Shown: positions 48,523 through 57,356 of the stretch, one piece after another
How the letters are laid out: every line of letters starts with the position of its first letter
Numbering within the stretch: the first letter of the stretch is position 1
DNA from: Pseudorhodoplanes sp.
GTDB taxonomy: Bacteria; Pseudomonadota; Alphaproteobacteria; Rhizobiales; Xanthobacteraceae
Direction: 5' to 3'
DNA: 64,000 nucleotides
Assembly (NCBI GenBank): GCA_032027085.1
Contig: JAVSMS010000001.1
Span: 4,007,730-4,071,729, forward strand
The notes under the pieces: generated by a model
The model's input: only the letters and a program-made list of their open reading frames with translations
Told to the model about the DNA's origin: nothing
Database searches by the model: none
Position numbers and translations under genes: made by a program

Positions 48523-50340
48523 TCAGCGGAGCCGCCCGGTGAAGCCGCCGGCGCTCTGCCGGAAGCTTTGCTCACGCTGAACCGCCTTGCGTTGAATTCC
48601 GATCTCGCGGCGGACCTTTACATTGCTGATCGGTTTCGGCTGCACCTTGATCTTCGGAGCAACGATGCCGGTATTGCCGTTCGGCAGATCGCGCCTGATC
48701 ACCGGGCGGTCCCTGTTCACAGGCAGGGTGGTGATCTTGGCGCCATTCGGCAGCTTGACTATGCCGGTATCCTTGTTTGCGCCCTCGCCTGGCTTTGGCA
48801 ACGTCACAACCTGACCGTTGTTCGGCAGCCTGGTGCCGATGCCGTCCGGCTTCGGAAGCGTGGTCACCTTGCCCGGTGTGCTGCCGTTCTGGCCATTCTG
48901 CGGATTCTGCGGAAAAGGAATGAGCGGGCCATTCGGCTTCACGATCGGACCGGTCTTGATGCCGCCGGCCGAGCCATTCTGGCCGTTCGGCACATTCACA
49001 ACCGGGCCGGTCTTAATGTTGTCATTCTTAGGAAAACCGATGACCGGGCCGGTCTTGCCATTGTCGTTTTTCGGGAAGCCGATGACAGGGCCCGTCTTGA
49101 CGTCGATCTTCGGCGCGACCGGCAGCGAGACAAGGCGCGGACGTTCGAGCAGCTTCTTCGCGTTGCCCGCGAAATCACCGTTGCCGTGTTTCGAGAGGAA
49201 CGTCTTATAGGCATCGGCCGAGTTGGACTTCGTGGCCTTGCGCCAGGCGATCATCTGCAGCCGCAGCGACAGCAGGCGGCGGATGCGCTCACAGAGCGGA
49301 TGCGCCGGATAGATGCGCACGAACTCTTCATAGTATTCGACCGAGTCTTCGGCGACGACGACCTCGTAGGCCTTCTCGACCGAGCGCGTCGCGAGCTGCG
49401 CAACCGCAACCTTCTCCGGCAAGACAGCCGGAACAGCCGCGACATTGGCATTCGGGTCGGTGGCAAAGAACACAAAATCGCTGGTGAGCGAGGAGCTTTC
49501 CCACGGCATCTGTTTCGCATCGGTCGCGTCGGCGACCAGAACGCGCACGCGCTTGAAGAGCTGCTCGATCGGAAGGCCGGGCTGCTTGACACTCTTGATG
49601 AAGGCGGCCGTGTACGGGCTGTGCTGCCCGGCGCCGTCGAAGGCTTCGGTGCCTGGCGCGGTCGCGTAGGCGACGATCGAACCCGCCGGCGCGTCGACAA
49701 TCGCAAGACCTTTGCCGCTCGCATCGCCGAGCGCGGAGAACGGATTGTTGCGGCAGGCGTCGAGAATGACGATGCGGATGCGGCTTGGCGCGTTTTCCAG
49801 CGCCTGCATCACGTCAGCAAGACGGACGGCCTGCTCCGGAACGTCTTCTTCCTTCTCGATCTTTGCATCGACCGGCACCAGGAAGTTTTCACCATCGACC
49901 TGCAGACCATGACCGGCATAGTAGACCAGCGCCGCGGAATTTGGCCCCGACTCGGTGATGCGCGCGCTGAATTCGCTGACCACCTGACGCAGAGTGTCGC
50001 GGTTGAGATCGAAGGCCATAACCACTTCGAAGCCGGCGGTGTTCAAAAGCTGTGCGACGGCGCGGGCATCGTTTGCCGGATTGGGAAGCGCTTTCACCGC
50101 TTCATAATTCGAGTTGCCGATCACCAGCGCGAGGCGCTTTTCCTTGGCGTTGCTCACCTGTGCAGCAGCGCCGTTTTCGAGCGACGCGGTCCGCAACGGC
50201 GAGCCGGTATTGATCTGGCGCGCAGCGCCGGCGGTTTCGACCAGACGCGGAGACACCTGCGCGGCGGCCGGCTTCTGCCACAGGCAGAATGCAGCAGCGA
50301 GCAAGGCAAAAAGCCTCAGTGCAAAACCTGTCCGTGACAT
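48523..50340 (-). CDS. Secreted caspase-like peptidase (C14 family), copy 2, with repeat tail
   Basis: The 605-residue protein has a signal peptide (MSRTGFALRLFALLAAAFCLWQKPAAAQ) and a caspase domain with His144 in YYAGHGLQ and Cys196 in LDACRNNPF. As in copy 1, a helical module follows (YEEFVRIYPAHPLCERIRRLL, AYKTFLSKHGNGDFAGNA). From about residue 415 the tail is a low-complexity region of Gly, Pro, Asn and Lys with repeats of the form KTGPVIGFPKNDN and KTGPVV, then TLPKP units, ending in a basic stretch. The tail may bind the wall or an anionic polymer. The ATG follows CTGGAGGGACGTC. Confidence 0.9.
   Translation of the reverse strand: MSRTGFALRLFALLAAAFCLWQKPAAAQVSPRLVETAGAARQINTGSPLRTASLENGAAAQVSNAKEKRLALVIGNSNYEAVKALPNPANDARAVAQLLNTAGFEVVMAFDLNRDTLRQVVSEFSARITESGPNSAALVYYAGHGLQVDGENFLVPVDAKIEKEEDVPEQAVRLADVMQALENAPSRIRIVILDACRNNPFSALGDASGKGLAIVDAPAGSIVAYATAPGTEAFDGAGQHSPYTAAFIKSVKQPGLPIEQLFKRVRVLVADATDAKQMPWESSSLTSDFVFFATDPNANVAAVPAVLPEKVAVAQLATRSVEKAYEVVVAEDSVEYYEEFVRIYPAHPLCERIRRLLSLRLQMIAWRKATKSNSADAYKTFLSKHGNGDFAGNAKKLLERPRLVSLPVAPKIDVKTGPVIGFPKNDNGKTGPVIGFPKNDNIKTGPVVNVPNGQNGSAGGIKTGPIVKPNGPLIPFPQNPQNGQNGSTPGKVTTLPKPDGIGTRLPNNGQVVTLPKPGEGANKDTGIVKLPNGAKITTLPVNRDRPVIRRDLPNGNTGIVAPKIKVQPKPISNVKVRREIGIQRKAVQREQSFRQSAGGFTGRLR
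48930..49115 (-). repeat. Coding repeat (KTGPV units) in caspase-like copy 2
   Basis: At least four units beginning K-T-G-P-V/I are encoded, two of them nearly the same over 13 residues (KTGPVIGFPKNDN). At the DNA level these are direct repeats of about 40 bases, a likely site for slipped-strand expansion or loss. Confidence 0.7.
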
Positions 50341-50448
50341 GACGTCCCTCCAGGGAGATCGGGCGGCATTTTCCAATGCCTCTGGAGTTCGTCGTCGCCG
50401 CCCGGACGTCGGTTCACGGGGCTGCCTTCTGTCCTCGGAAGGCCGGCT

Positions 50449-51060
50449 TCAGGCCTTGGCGCTGGGACGAGCCGCCAGATCGCCATGCCAGCGGGCCACA
50501 TGCGTCAATTCGGTGGGCAAAGTCAGCTTGGCCGGTTTGAAGAAATCCAGCGTCACCAGGCCCGTGATATCGGCGACCGAGAAATCGTCCCCGGCAATGT
50601 AGCGGCGGCCGGCCAGTTCCCGATCCAGCAGCGCCAGAAAATCCATCACCCGGGGCCTGTTCGCCTCGCCCCATTCAGCGACTTGCGGGACTTCGAATTC
50701 CTTCATGGCCGGGTGCAGATGACGGAAGACCGCCTGGACCGGAAGGTAGAGAGTGAGCTCCAGCCGCCGCTGCCACATCTCGATCAGGGCGGTGCTCTTG
50801 GCGTCCGTTCCGAAAAGCGGCGGCTGCGGATGCAGAACCTCGAAATATCGGCAAATCGCGATGGATTCGGTGAGGACGGTGCCGTCATCCAGGATCAGCA
50901 CCGGCAGCCGCTGCAGCGGGTTGATGGCAGTGAAAGCCTCGCTCCGATGCGCCTTGGCGCCGATGTCCACGGGCTCGAGGGGCACCGAAATCCCCTTCTC
51001 GGCCAGAAATACCCGGACACGCCTCGGATTGGGCGCACGGCCCCCGTCATAAAGTTTCAT
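50449..51060 (-). CDS. Glutathione S-transferase family protein
   Basis: The 203-residue protein begins MKLYDGGRAPNPRRVRVFLAEKGI, a thioredoxin-fold start, followed by NPLQRLPVLILDDGTVLTESIAICRYFE with the cis-Pro and the ES glutathione-binding pair. The C-terminal helical domain includes AGDDFSVADITGLVTLDFF. The active-site residue at the N-terminus is probably Asn/Ser-type (APNPRR), not Tyr. It is a cytosolic transferase or reductase with unknown substrate. It is divergent from the PleC/DivJ-like kinase. Confidence 0.9.
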   Translation of the reverse strand: MKLYDGGRAPNPRRVRVFLAEKGISVPLEPVDIGAKAHRSEAFTAINPLQRLPVLILDDGTVLTESIAICRYFEVLHPQPPLFGTDAKSTALIEMWQRRLELTLYLPVQAVFRHLHPAMKEFEVPQVAEWGEANRPRVMDFLALLDRELAGRRYIAGDDFSVADITGLVTLDFFKPAKLTLPTELTHVARWHGDLAARPSAKA

Positions 51061-51163
51061 GCCCTCTCCTTTGCGTTAACCGGCGGTTTTACCTTTTAGT
51101 TAAGGTTGCCCTTAAGGATTTTGGGACAGTTTAGCCTGACGTCCTGCGTAACCGCGTACCCCC

Positions 51164-52762
51164 ATGACGAGTACCGCCACAGATCAGCGCCAGTTTTTGC
51201 TGTCGAAACGCCGGCGCGCCGCGGCACAACGCGTCCGGGATGCCCGCGACCGCCTGACCTCGACCACCGGTACGCGGCCGGTTTTCGACTACGAATTGCT
51301 GCGTCTTTTCGCACAAAACCGCCTCTCCGCGTCGCTCGTTGTCATCCTGCTGGTCGGCATGGTCGGCCTGCTGTCCAGCCTGTGGACCGGCGCCCTGATC
51401 GCCAGCATCTGGACCGCGAGCGTCCTGCTCATTCACCTCGTCATCATCGCACGATGCCGCAAATTCCTCGCGACGCCGCAATCCGAGGTCAACATCAAGA
51501 AGTCGCGGCTTGGCTTCATCACGCTCGACATGTTCTTCGGCTTGGCCTGGATGTTCAATCTCATCCAGCCGGTCGGCGTCAGCGAGAGCACCGGCACCTT
51601 CATGCTGTTCGTCATGCTGCTGGTGGTGGCGGTATCAAGCATGCTGGCGTGGAGCCTGCCGATTGCGGTCTTCGCATCGACCGTTCCGGTCACGGCCGCG
51701 GTCGCAATCAACTTCGCGACAAAGGGCGACCTCAACAATTACATTCTCGCCGTCATGGCGATCACGGCGGAGGGCTATTTCCTGCTGCTCGCCTACCGCC
51801 TGTATTCGTCCGCGCTGGCAACGCTGCAGGCGCGCGCGGAAAAGGATCTGCTGATCGGCGAACTGGAGCAGGCGAAGGCGATTTCCGACGAGGCGCGCAG
51901 CCGCGCCGAAGCCGCCAACATTTCCAAGTCGCGTTTCCTGGCGCAAATGAGTCACGAATTGCGCACGCCGCTGAACGCCATTCTCGGTTTTTCGGAAGTG
52001 ATGAAGTCGGAGATTTTCGGCCCGCACTCGGTGCCGTCCTACAAGGAATATTCCAACGACATCCACACGTCCGGCCAGCATCTCTTGGGCCTGATCAATG
52101 AAATTCTCGATCTGTCGCGCATCGAGGCCGGCCGCTACGAGCTGAATGAAGAGGCCGTGCCGCTCGCGCTGGTGGTGGAGGATTGCCATCATCTGATGAA
52201 GTTGCGGGCCAAGAACCGCAACATCACCATCCACGAATTGTTCGAGCAGGATCTGCCGCGGGTCTGGGCGGATGAGCGTGCGATACGGCAGATCTGCCTT
52301 AACCTTCTCTCGAACGCGATCAAGTTCACGCCGCAGGGCGGCGAGATCTGGATCAAGGTCGGCTGGACCGCCTCCGGCGGTCAATATTTCAGCGTGAAGG
52401 ATACCGGCCCCGGCATCCCGGAAGACGAAATTCCGGTCGTGCTGGCCTCGTTCGGCCAGGGCTCCAACGCTATCAAGTCGGCGGAGCAGGGCGCCGGCCT
52501 CGGTCTGCCGATCGCCAAGAGCCTGGTCGACCTGCACGGCGGCACCTTCACCCTCAAATCGAAACTGCGCGTCGGCACCGAAGTCATCATCGCCCTGCCC
52601 CCTGAACGCGTCATGTCGGCGCTGGCGCCGCTCGAGGAACCCGCGCCGACCCTGCAGCCGGAAAAGCAGACCGCGCCGGAACTGCCTGCGTCATCGCGCG
52701 ACGAGCGTACCGACTATCGCAAAAAGACTTCCTCTCTGATTGCCGGCCTGCGCGGCAACTGA
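51164..52762 (+). CDS. Membrane sensor histidine kinase, PleC/DivJ/PdhS-like
   Basis: The 532-residue protein has an N-terminal cytoplasmic lead of about 50 residues, then a membrane block of five or six helices (residues about 60-215) with almost no periplasmic loop. A coiled coil leads to the H-box SHELRTPLNAILGFSEVMKSEIFGP; this wording is typical of kinases that talk to DivK in alphaproteobacterial cell-cycle control. The ATPase domain has NLLSNAIKFTPQGG, DTGPGIP and GAGLGLPIAKSLV. The C-terminal 60 residues are Pro/Ala-rich. No response regulator is adjacent, consistent with a DivK-type diffusible partner. Confidence 0.88.
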   Translation: MTSTATDQRQFLLSKRRRAAAQRVRDARDRLTSTTGTRPVFDYELLRLFAQNRLSASLVVILLVGMVGLLSSLWTGALIASIWTASVLLIHLVIIARCRKFLATPQSEVNIKKSRLGFITLDMFFGLAWMFNLIQPVGVSESTGTFMLFVMLLVVAVSSMLAWSLPIAVFASTVPVTAAVAINFATKGDLNNYILAVMAITAEGYFLLLAYRLYSSALATLQARAEKDLLIGELEQAKAISDEARSRAEAANISKSRFLAQMSHELRTPLNAILGFSEVMKSEIFGPHSVPSYKEYSNDIHTSGQHLLGLINEILDLSRIEAGRYELNEEAVPLALVVEDCHHLMKLRAKNRNITIHELFEQDLPRVWADERAIRQICLNLLSNAIKFTPQGGEIWIKVGWTASGGQYFSVKDTGPGIPEDEIPVVLASFGQGSNAIKSAEQGAGLGLPIAKSLVDLHGGTFTLKSKLRVGTEVIIALPPERVMSALAPLEEPAPTLQPEKQTAPELPASSRDERTDYRKKTSSLIAGLRGN

Positions 52763-52831
52763 TTGTCGGGCCTTTGCCTTTGTTGCCGGCGCCCTTATGT
52801 TGCGGATCGATCCTGTAGGCCGGCAAGGCGA

Positions 52832-53035
52832 ATGTCCGACATTCTCACTCCCTGCAAGAAAATCTGCATCCTCGACCTGCCGTCGGGACTCTGCCGCGGC
52901 TGCGGCCGCAACGGCGCTGAGATCGCAGCCTGGACGAACATGAGCAATGGCGAACGCGCGCGGATCATGGCTCTCCTTCCGGACCGGCTTGCCGCCCTCG
53001 GCCTTGCGCCGGCGAGCCACCCCGATGGGCGGTGA
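52832..53035 (+). CDS. DUF1289 small Cys-rich protein
   Basis: The 67-residue protein carries four ordered cysteines in PCKKICILDLPSGLCRGCGRNGAEIAAW, followed by MSNGERARIMALLPDRLA. This is the DUF1289 pattern, probably a small zinc or iron-sulfur binding fold. The ATG is the one that begins the conserved part. Its end overlaps the start of the aspartic protease gene by 11 bp. Function unknown. Confidence 0.9.
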   Translation: MSDILTPCKKICILDLPSGLCRGCGRNGAEIAAWTNMSNGERARIMALLPDRLAALGLAPASHPDGR

Positions 53036-53747
53036 GGTGCATCCCTTGCGTCATCGTCTTCTCTGGATTCTCCTGGCCGGGCTCGGGCTTTCGCTGACGA
53101 TCCTGATCGTGCGCCACGAACAGGGAACCATTGGCTCTCTCACCTCCGACGATTTCGCGTCGCTCACAGTGAAGATCGCCTTCCTGGCCTTTCTCGGCGG
53201 GACCGTGCTGGTGTTGTTCCGGGAAAGTTTCTGGAAGGCGTTTCAGGCGATCATCTTCTGGGTCGTGGTCGCCTTGGTGCTGGCGCTCGGCTACGCGTAC
53301 CGGTTCGAGTTGCGCACCGTCTATGACCGGGTCATGGCCGAAATGGTCCCCGGTTATGCCGCCACGCAAAGCCGCGTTGTCGAAATCGCGCGCGGGCGCG
53401 CCGGCGAGTTCAACATCATGACGCAAGTGAATGGCGGCCGCATTCCGATGGTGCTCGACACCGGCGCCACCGCGGTCGTGCTCACCCAGGACGCCGCAAA
53501 GGCGGCGGGGCTTCCGCTGGAAATTCTGAGCTATAATGTGACCGTCGACACCGCGAATGGACGCACGCAGGCGGCGTCGGTGACGCTCGACCGTCTCGCG
53601 GTCGGCGGCCTTGTTGAGCGCAATATCCCTGCCCTGATCGCGCGGCCGGGGCAATTGCGCACCAGCCTCCTTGGCATGAGCTTTCTCAACCGTCTGGAAA
53701 GCTGGGAAGTGCGCGGCGACAAGCTGATCATGCGCGGCTATCCGTGA
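53025..53747 (+). CDS. Membrane-anchored retropepsin-like aspartic protease (TIGR02281)
   Basis: The 240-residue protein has three predicted helices in the first 105 residues (LLWILLAGLGLSLTILIV, VKIAFLAFLGGTVLVLF, AIIFWVVVALVLALGYAY) and a single-lobe aspartic protease domain. Its active site is VLDTGATAVVLT, and LLGMSFLNRLESWEVRGDKLIM ends the domain. Such proteins act as dimers like viral proteases. The start overlaps DUF1289; a GTG four codons later is an alternative. The target is unknown. Confidence 0.87.
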   Translation: MGGEVHPLRHRLLWILLAGLGLSLTILIVRHEQGTIGSLTSDDFASLTVKIAFLAFLGGTVLVLFRESFWKAFQAIIFWVVVALVLALGYAYRFELRTVYDRVMAEMVPGYAATQSRVVEIARGRAGEFNIMTQVNGGRIPMVLDTGATAVVLTQDAAKAAGLPLEILSYNVTVDTANGRTQAASVTLDRLAVGGLVERNIPALIARPGQLRTSLLGMSFLNRLESWEVRGDKLIMRGYP

Positions 53748-53756
53748 CCGGAACGG

Positions 53757-54587
53757 TCACAGCAGGCTGATGACGAAGCGCAGCCCGATTAGCAGCAGGA
53801 AGCATCCGAACGCAATTTCGAGTTTCCGCTTTGACATCGCATGCGCGATGCGCGCGCCGATCGGCGCGACCAGTGACGTCACCGGCGCCATCAGCGCAAA
53901 GCCGATCAGCGAGACATAGCCGATGGATAATGGCGGCATCAGCGCCTGATGCTGCAGGCCGGCGGCCATGAAGCTCAAGGCTCCGGTGAGCGAAATCAAC
54001 ACGCCGACACCCGCAGACAGTCCGATCGCGGTCAGAATCGGCTGGCCATAGAGCGTCAAAATGACGGTGGAAACGGCGCCGCCGCCGACGCCCATCAGCG
54101 CTGAATAGAGTCCAATGACGAGGCCATAGAGCGTCATCAGGACACGTCCCTTCGGCAACTCCTCGCCAAGTTTCCAGCCACCGGAACCGAACAGAAAGCG
54201 GATGGCGAGCAGAGTGGCGACCACGACGAAGGCTGCCTTGAAGACGGCCGGCGGCGCGACTGCCGCGATCAATCCGCCAATCACGACGCCGCCGATGATC
54301 GGCAACGCCCAGCGCCGCAGAATGCCGGCGGGCAGATTGCCGAGTCTGCGATGCGCGCGGAACGAGCGAATGGAGGTCGGGATGATGATGGCGAGCGAGG
54401 TGCCGACGCAAAGCTGCATGCGCACCTCTTCCGGCACATGCATCAGGCGAAAGACTTCGTAGAGGACCGGCACGATCACCGCGCCGCCGCCGACGCCGAA
54501 GAGTCCCGCGAGCAATCCGGTCGCGGCCCCGCCCGCGACGATCATGGCGGCGAACAAGGCAAATTCGCCGGCAGGAATTCCAAGCAT
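53757..54587 (-). CDS. TSUP (TauE/SafE) family permease
   Basis: The 276-residue protein has about eight helices in two TauE repeats, each with the glycine-rich signature GLLAGLFGVGGGAVIVPVL and GLYSALMGVGGGAVSTVIL. TSUP proteins move sulfite, sulfoacetate or other organosulfur or carbon acids across the inner membrane. The ATG follows CGGAG at good spacing; the open frame further upstream overlaps dusA and is not like a permease. It lies 23 bp after dusA and converges with the protease gene. Confidence 0.9.
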   Translation of the reverse strand: MLGIPAGEFALFAAMIVAGGAATGLLAGLFGVGGGAVIVPVLYEVFRLMHVPEEVRMQLCVGTSLAIIIPTSIRSFRAHRRLGNLPAGILRRWALPIIGGVVIGGLIAAVAPPAVFKAAFVVVATLLAIRFLFGSGGWKLGEELPKGRVLMTLYGLVIGLYSALMGVGGGAVSTVILTLYGQPILTAIGLSAGVGVLISLTGALSFMAAGLQHQALMPPLSIGYVSLIGFALMAPVTSLVAPIGARIAHAMSKRKLEIAFGCFLLLIGLRFVISLL

Positions 54588-54610
54588 CGCCGCAGCTCCG
54601 AATAACGGGA

Positions 54611-55615
54611 TCAGGCTGCAGCGGTGTGCGTCAATTCCGCAGGCGTGTCCACAATCAGGTCCAGCGCCTCGCGCAGGACACCTATGCCCGCGCCGGGCTT
54701 CACTGCATGGACCGAGAGATGACGGCGGAAGGCGCGCGCACCCGGCACGGCGCGGAAGGCGCCGAGGATATGCCGGGTGATGGCATGCAGGCGTGCGCCC
54801 TGCGCCAGCTCGCGCTCGATATAAGGGAAGAAGGCTTCGATCGCCGCTTTCACCGACGGGAACGGTGCGGGCTCGCCGAACAGTTCCGGATCGACCGCAA
54901 GCAAACGCCACGGTTCCTGATAGGCGGCACGGCCCATCATCACGCCGTCGACATGGCGCAGATGCTCGCGCGCCTGGTTGAGATCGGCGATGCCGCCGTT
55001 GACGGCAATCGTCAGGTGCGGATGCGCGCGTTTGAGACGATAGACACGATCATAGTCGAGCGGCGGGACATCGCGGTTCTCGCGCGGCGAAAGTCCCTCA
55101 AGCCAGGCTTTGCGTGCGTGCACGATCAGCGCATCGACGCCGGCGGCCTTCACCTTCACCGTCAGCGTATCGAGCGACTGCTCGGGATCCTGATTGTCGA
55201 TTCCGATGCGGCACTTCACCGTCACCGGAATCGAAACCGCCGCCTTCATCGCGGCGACACAATCGCCGACAAGCTCCGGCTCCGCCATCAGGCAGGCGCC
55301 GAAGCGGCCTTCCTGCACGCGGTCGGACGGACAACCCACATTGAGATTGATCTCGCGATAGCCGAAATCGGCGCCGATGCGCGCTGCTTGCGCGAGCTGC
55401 TTCGGATCGGAGCCGCCAAGCTGCAACGCCACCGGATGTTCTTCCGCATCGAAGCCGAGCAGCCGGTCGCGCGGGCCGAACAGGACTGCCCCGGTCGTCA
55501 CCATCTCCGTATAGAGCAGAGCCCGGCGCGTCAGCAGGCGATGGAAGAACCGACAATGCTTATCGGTCCATTCCATCATCGGGGCGATGGACATTTTTCT
55601 ATTAATATCAGTCAC
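54611..55615 (-). CDS. dusA: tRNA-dihydrouridine synthase A
   Basis: DusA reduces uridine in the tRNA D-loop with NADPH and FMN. The 334-residue protein begins with MSIAPMMEWTDKHCRFFHRLLTRRALLYTEM, has the FMN-barrel blocks VALQLGGSDP and EINLNVGCPSDRVQEGRFGACLM (catalytic Cys in the last), and VHARKAWLEGLSPRENRDVPPL. The DusA class is shown by the MMEWTDKHCRFFHR opening. A GTG start is taken here; the ATG seven codons in is also possible and neither has a good ribosome binding site. The TSUP gene follows closely on the same strand. Confidence 0.94.
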   Translation of the reverse strand: MTDINRKMSIAPMMEWTDKHCRFFHRLLTRRALLYTEMVTTGAVLFGPRDRLLGFDAEEHPVALQLGGSDPKQLAQAARIGADFGYREINLNVGCPSDRVQEGRFGACLMAEPELVGDCVAAMKAAVSIPVTVKCRIGIDNQDPEQSLDTLTVKVKAAGVDALIVHARKAWLEGLSPRENRDVPPLDYDRVYRLKRAHPHLTIAVNGGIADLNQAREHLRHVDGVMMGRAAYQEPWRLLAVDPELFGEPAPFPSVKAAIEAFFPYIERELAQGARLHAITRHILGAFRAVPGARAFRRHLSVHAVKPGAGIGVLREALDLIVDTPAELTHTAAA

Positions 55616-55950
55616 TTACAGAGCCATTCGCGCTTGAGCTTGATGAGCGGCATGTCACTCGCCGATTGGTATAAATACCGATCACCGTGAAGCAAGCGCC
55701 AGCGCGCCCAAGGCCGGCGGTTCCTCGTCCGGCATGTTGTGTTCAGTGCTACAATATTTTTAGCAGGCGCGCTGCGCAGGTGCCGAGAAATCCTCCATCG
55801 CCGCATCCCCGACGATCTCGCACCGGCGCTGTTTAGCAAACTCAACTCAACTGGCATGGCGCCGCTTCGGTGTCAGGCCCCTGCAGTGTCGCTGCTGACC
55901 CGGCACGAGATTCATAGCATTATTGAGCCGCAGCAGTCCGAGGCTTTTTC
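55616..55950. other. 335-bp region without an intact gene
   Basis: It lies between the divergent dusA and ferric-reductase-like genes and must hold both promoters. The only structured content I can see is the decayed ABC-ATPase gene end at 55734-55832. The base composition around it is more AT-rich than in the flanking genes. Confidence 0.6.
55734..55832 (-). pseudogene. Decayed copy of the 3' end of the amino-acid ABC ATPase gene
   Basis: On the minus strand this stretch follows the last 95 or so bases of the ABC ATPase gene at 57357 with scattered changes and small deletions. Shared are GCGAGAT-GTCG-GGA-GCGGC, GGAGGATTTCT and GCACTGAACACAA across the stop. The frame is broken (an internal TAA and TAG), so it is a remnant. 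It faces the same way as the intact gene and lies on the other side of the ferric-reductase-like gene. Confidence 0.75.
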
Positions 55951-57306
55951 GTGAAACACATCAAGATTGCATTCTGGAGCGCGCTGGCTCTTCTTATCGC
56001 GCTCTGGCTTACGGCTGAGCCGCTCGCCCTCCGATCTTCAGGGTTCTTTGCGCTGCGCGGGTCGATGGTCCAGCTCAGCGGTATCCTGGCCATGACCTGC
56101 ATGAGCCTTGCGATGGTCCTCGCGCTCCGGCCGCAGTGGCCGGAGCGGTGGCTTGGCGGGCTCGACAGGATGTACCGCCTGCACAAATGGTTGGGCATCG
56201 GCGGGCTCGTGCTTGCGATCGCGCATTGGCTCTGGTCGGAGGCGCCGAAATGGGCCGTGGGCTTCGGCTGGCTCGCTCGCCCCGAGCGGGGCGCGCGGCC
56301 GGCTGCCGCCGGCGCAATCGAGCAGGCTTTCCGATCATGGCGTGGCACCGCCGAGGGCGTCGGCGAATGGGCCTTCTACGCCGCAGTGCTGCTGATCGCC
56401 GCGGCGCTCATCCATCGCATTCCCTATCGCCTCTTCTACAAGACCCACCGACTACTCGCGGTCGTCTATCTGGTGCTGGTCTTCCACACTGTGGTGCTCA
56501 TGAATTACCCCTACTGGGCTTCGCCGCTCGGCTTGGTCATGGTGGCCCTCCTCGCTTACGGAACATGGGCCGCGATCGTGGTGCTTGCGCGCCGTGTCGG
56601 GGCGGGCCGAAAGGTGGAAGGTTCAATCACGCGACTCCATTACTTTCCAAGCCTTCGCGTCATCGAAGGCGAGATCGACACCCCGCATGGCTGGCCCGGC
56701 CACAAGCCCGGACAATTCGCCTTCGTCAATTGGGACGAAGACGAGGGCGCGCACCCCTGCACGATCGCCTCAGCCTGGAAGCCTTCCGAGCATCGGCTGA
56801 CCTTCATTACCAAGGAGCTTGGTGACTTTACGCGGCGCATGCCCACGACGCTGCGTGTCGGGCAACCGGTGAAGGTCGAGGGTCCTTATGGCTGCTTCAC
56901 CTTCGACGACGACCGCCCTCGACAGATCTGGATCGGCGGCGGCATCGGCGTCACGCCCTTCATCGCACGCATGAAGCAACTTGCGATGGATAGAAAAGGC
57001 TATGTGGGCCGGCCGAATTTGCAGAGCATCGATCTGTTTCACACCACCGCCGACTGGAGCGAGGAGGCCATCGCCAAGCTCACGGCCGATGCGCAGGCTG
57101 CCGGCGTGCACCTGCACCTCCTCCACGATGCCCGCGACGGTCTGCTGACTGGCGAGCGAATTCGCACCGCCGTGCCGGACTGGCGGGAGGCCAGCGTCTG
57201 GTTCTGCGGTCCGGCCCGATTCGGCGCGGCGCTGCGGGCCGATCTCGCCTGTCACGGCCTGCCTGTGGACGAGCGCTTCCACCAGGAACTGTTCTCGATG
57301 CGGTGA
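55951..57306 (+). CDS. Ferric-reductase-like transmembrane flavoprotein
   Basis: The 451-residue protein has an N-terminal six-helix ferric-reductase domain (residues about 1-215) with spaced histidines for two haems (YRLHKWLGIGGLVLAIAHWLW, FYKTHRLLAVVYLVLVFHTVVLM). It is followed by FAD-binding (GQFAFVNWDEDEGAHPCTIAS) and NAD-binding (IWIGGGIGVTPFIARM, SVWFCGPARFG) domains. It resembles bacterial NOX/FRE proteins that pass electrons from NAD(P)H across the membrane to metal or oxygen. The start is GTG after CCGAGG. It stands alone and is flanked by an intact and a decayed copy of the same ABC-ATPase gene end. Confidence 0.88.
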   Translation: MKHIKIAFWSALALLIALWLTAEPLALRSSGFFALRGSMVQLSGILAMTCMSLAMVLALRPQWPERWLGGLDRMYRLHKWLGIGGLVLAIAHWLWSEAPKWAVGFGWLARPERGARPAAAGAIEQAFRSWRGTAEGVGEWAFYAAVLLIAAALIHRIPYRLFYKTHRLLAVVYLVLVFHTVVLMNYPYWASPLGLVMVALLAYGTWAAIVVLARRVGAGRKVEGSITRLHYFPSLRVIEGEIDTPHGWPGHKPGQFAFVNWDEDEGAHPCTIASAWKPSEHRLTFITKELGDFTRRMPTTLRVGQPVKVEGPYGCFTFDDDRPRQIWIGGGIGVTPFIARMKQLAMDRKGYVGRPNLQSIDLFHTTADWSEEAIAKLTADAQAAGVHLHLLHDARDGLLTGERIRTAVPDWREASVWFCGPARFGAALRADLACHGLPVDERFHQELFSMR

Positions 57307-57356
57307 ATATGAATACCTGACGCCGCGCCGCACCGAATTTCAGCTCGGCTTTGTGT

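Noticed and set aside
48930-49115. Regular direct repeats that could suggest a CRISPR array
   Set aside because: The repeats are in frame within a coding region (KTGPV units), have no unique spacers of constant length, and no cas gene is present.
48568-50337. A 589-codon open frame on the plus strand opposite the second caspase-like gene
   Set aside because: It mirrors the codon positions of the minus-strand gene, has no recognisable domain, and the minus strand carries a signal peptide, an intact His/Cys dyad and a strong ribosome binding site.
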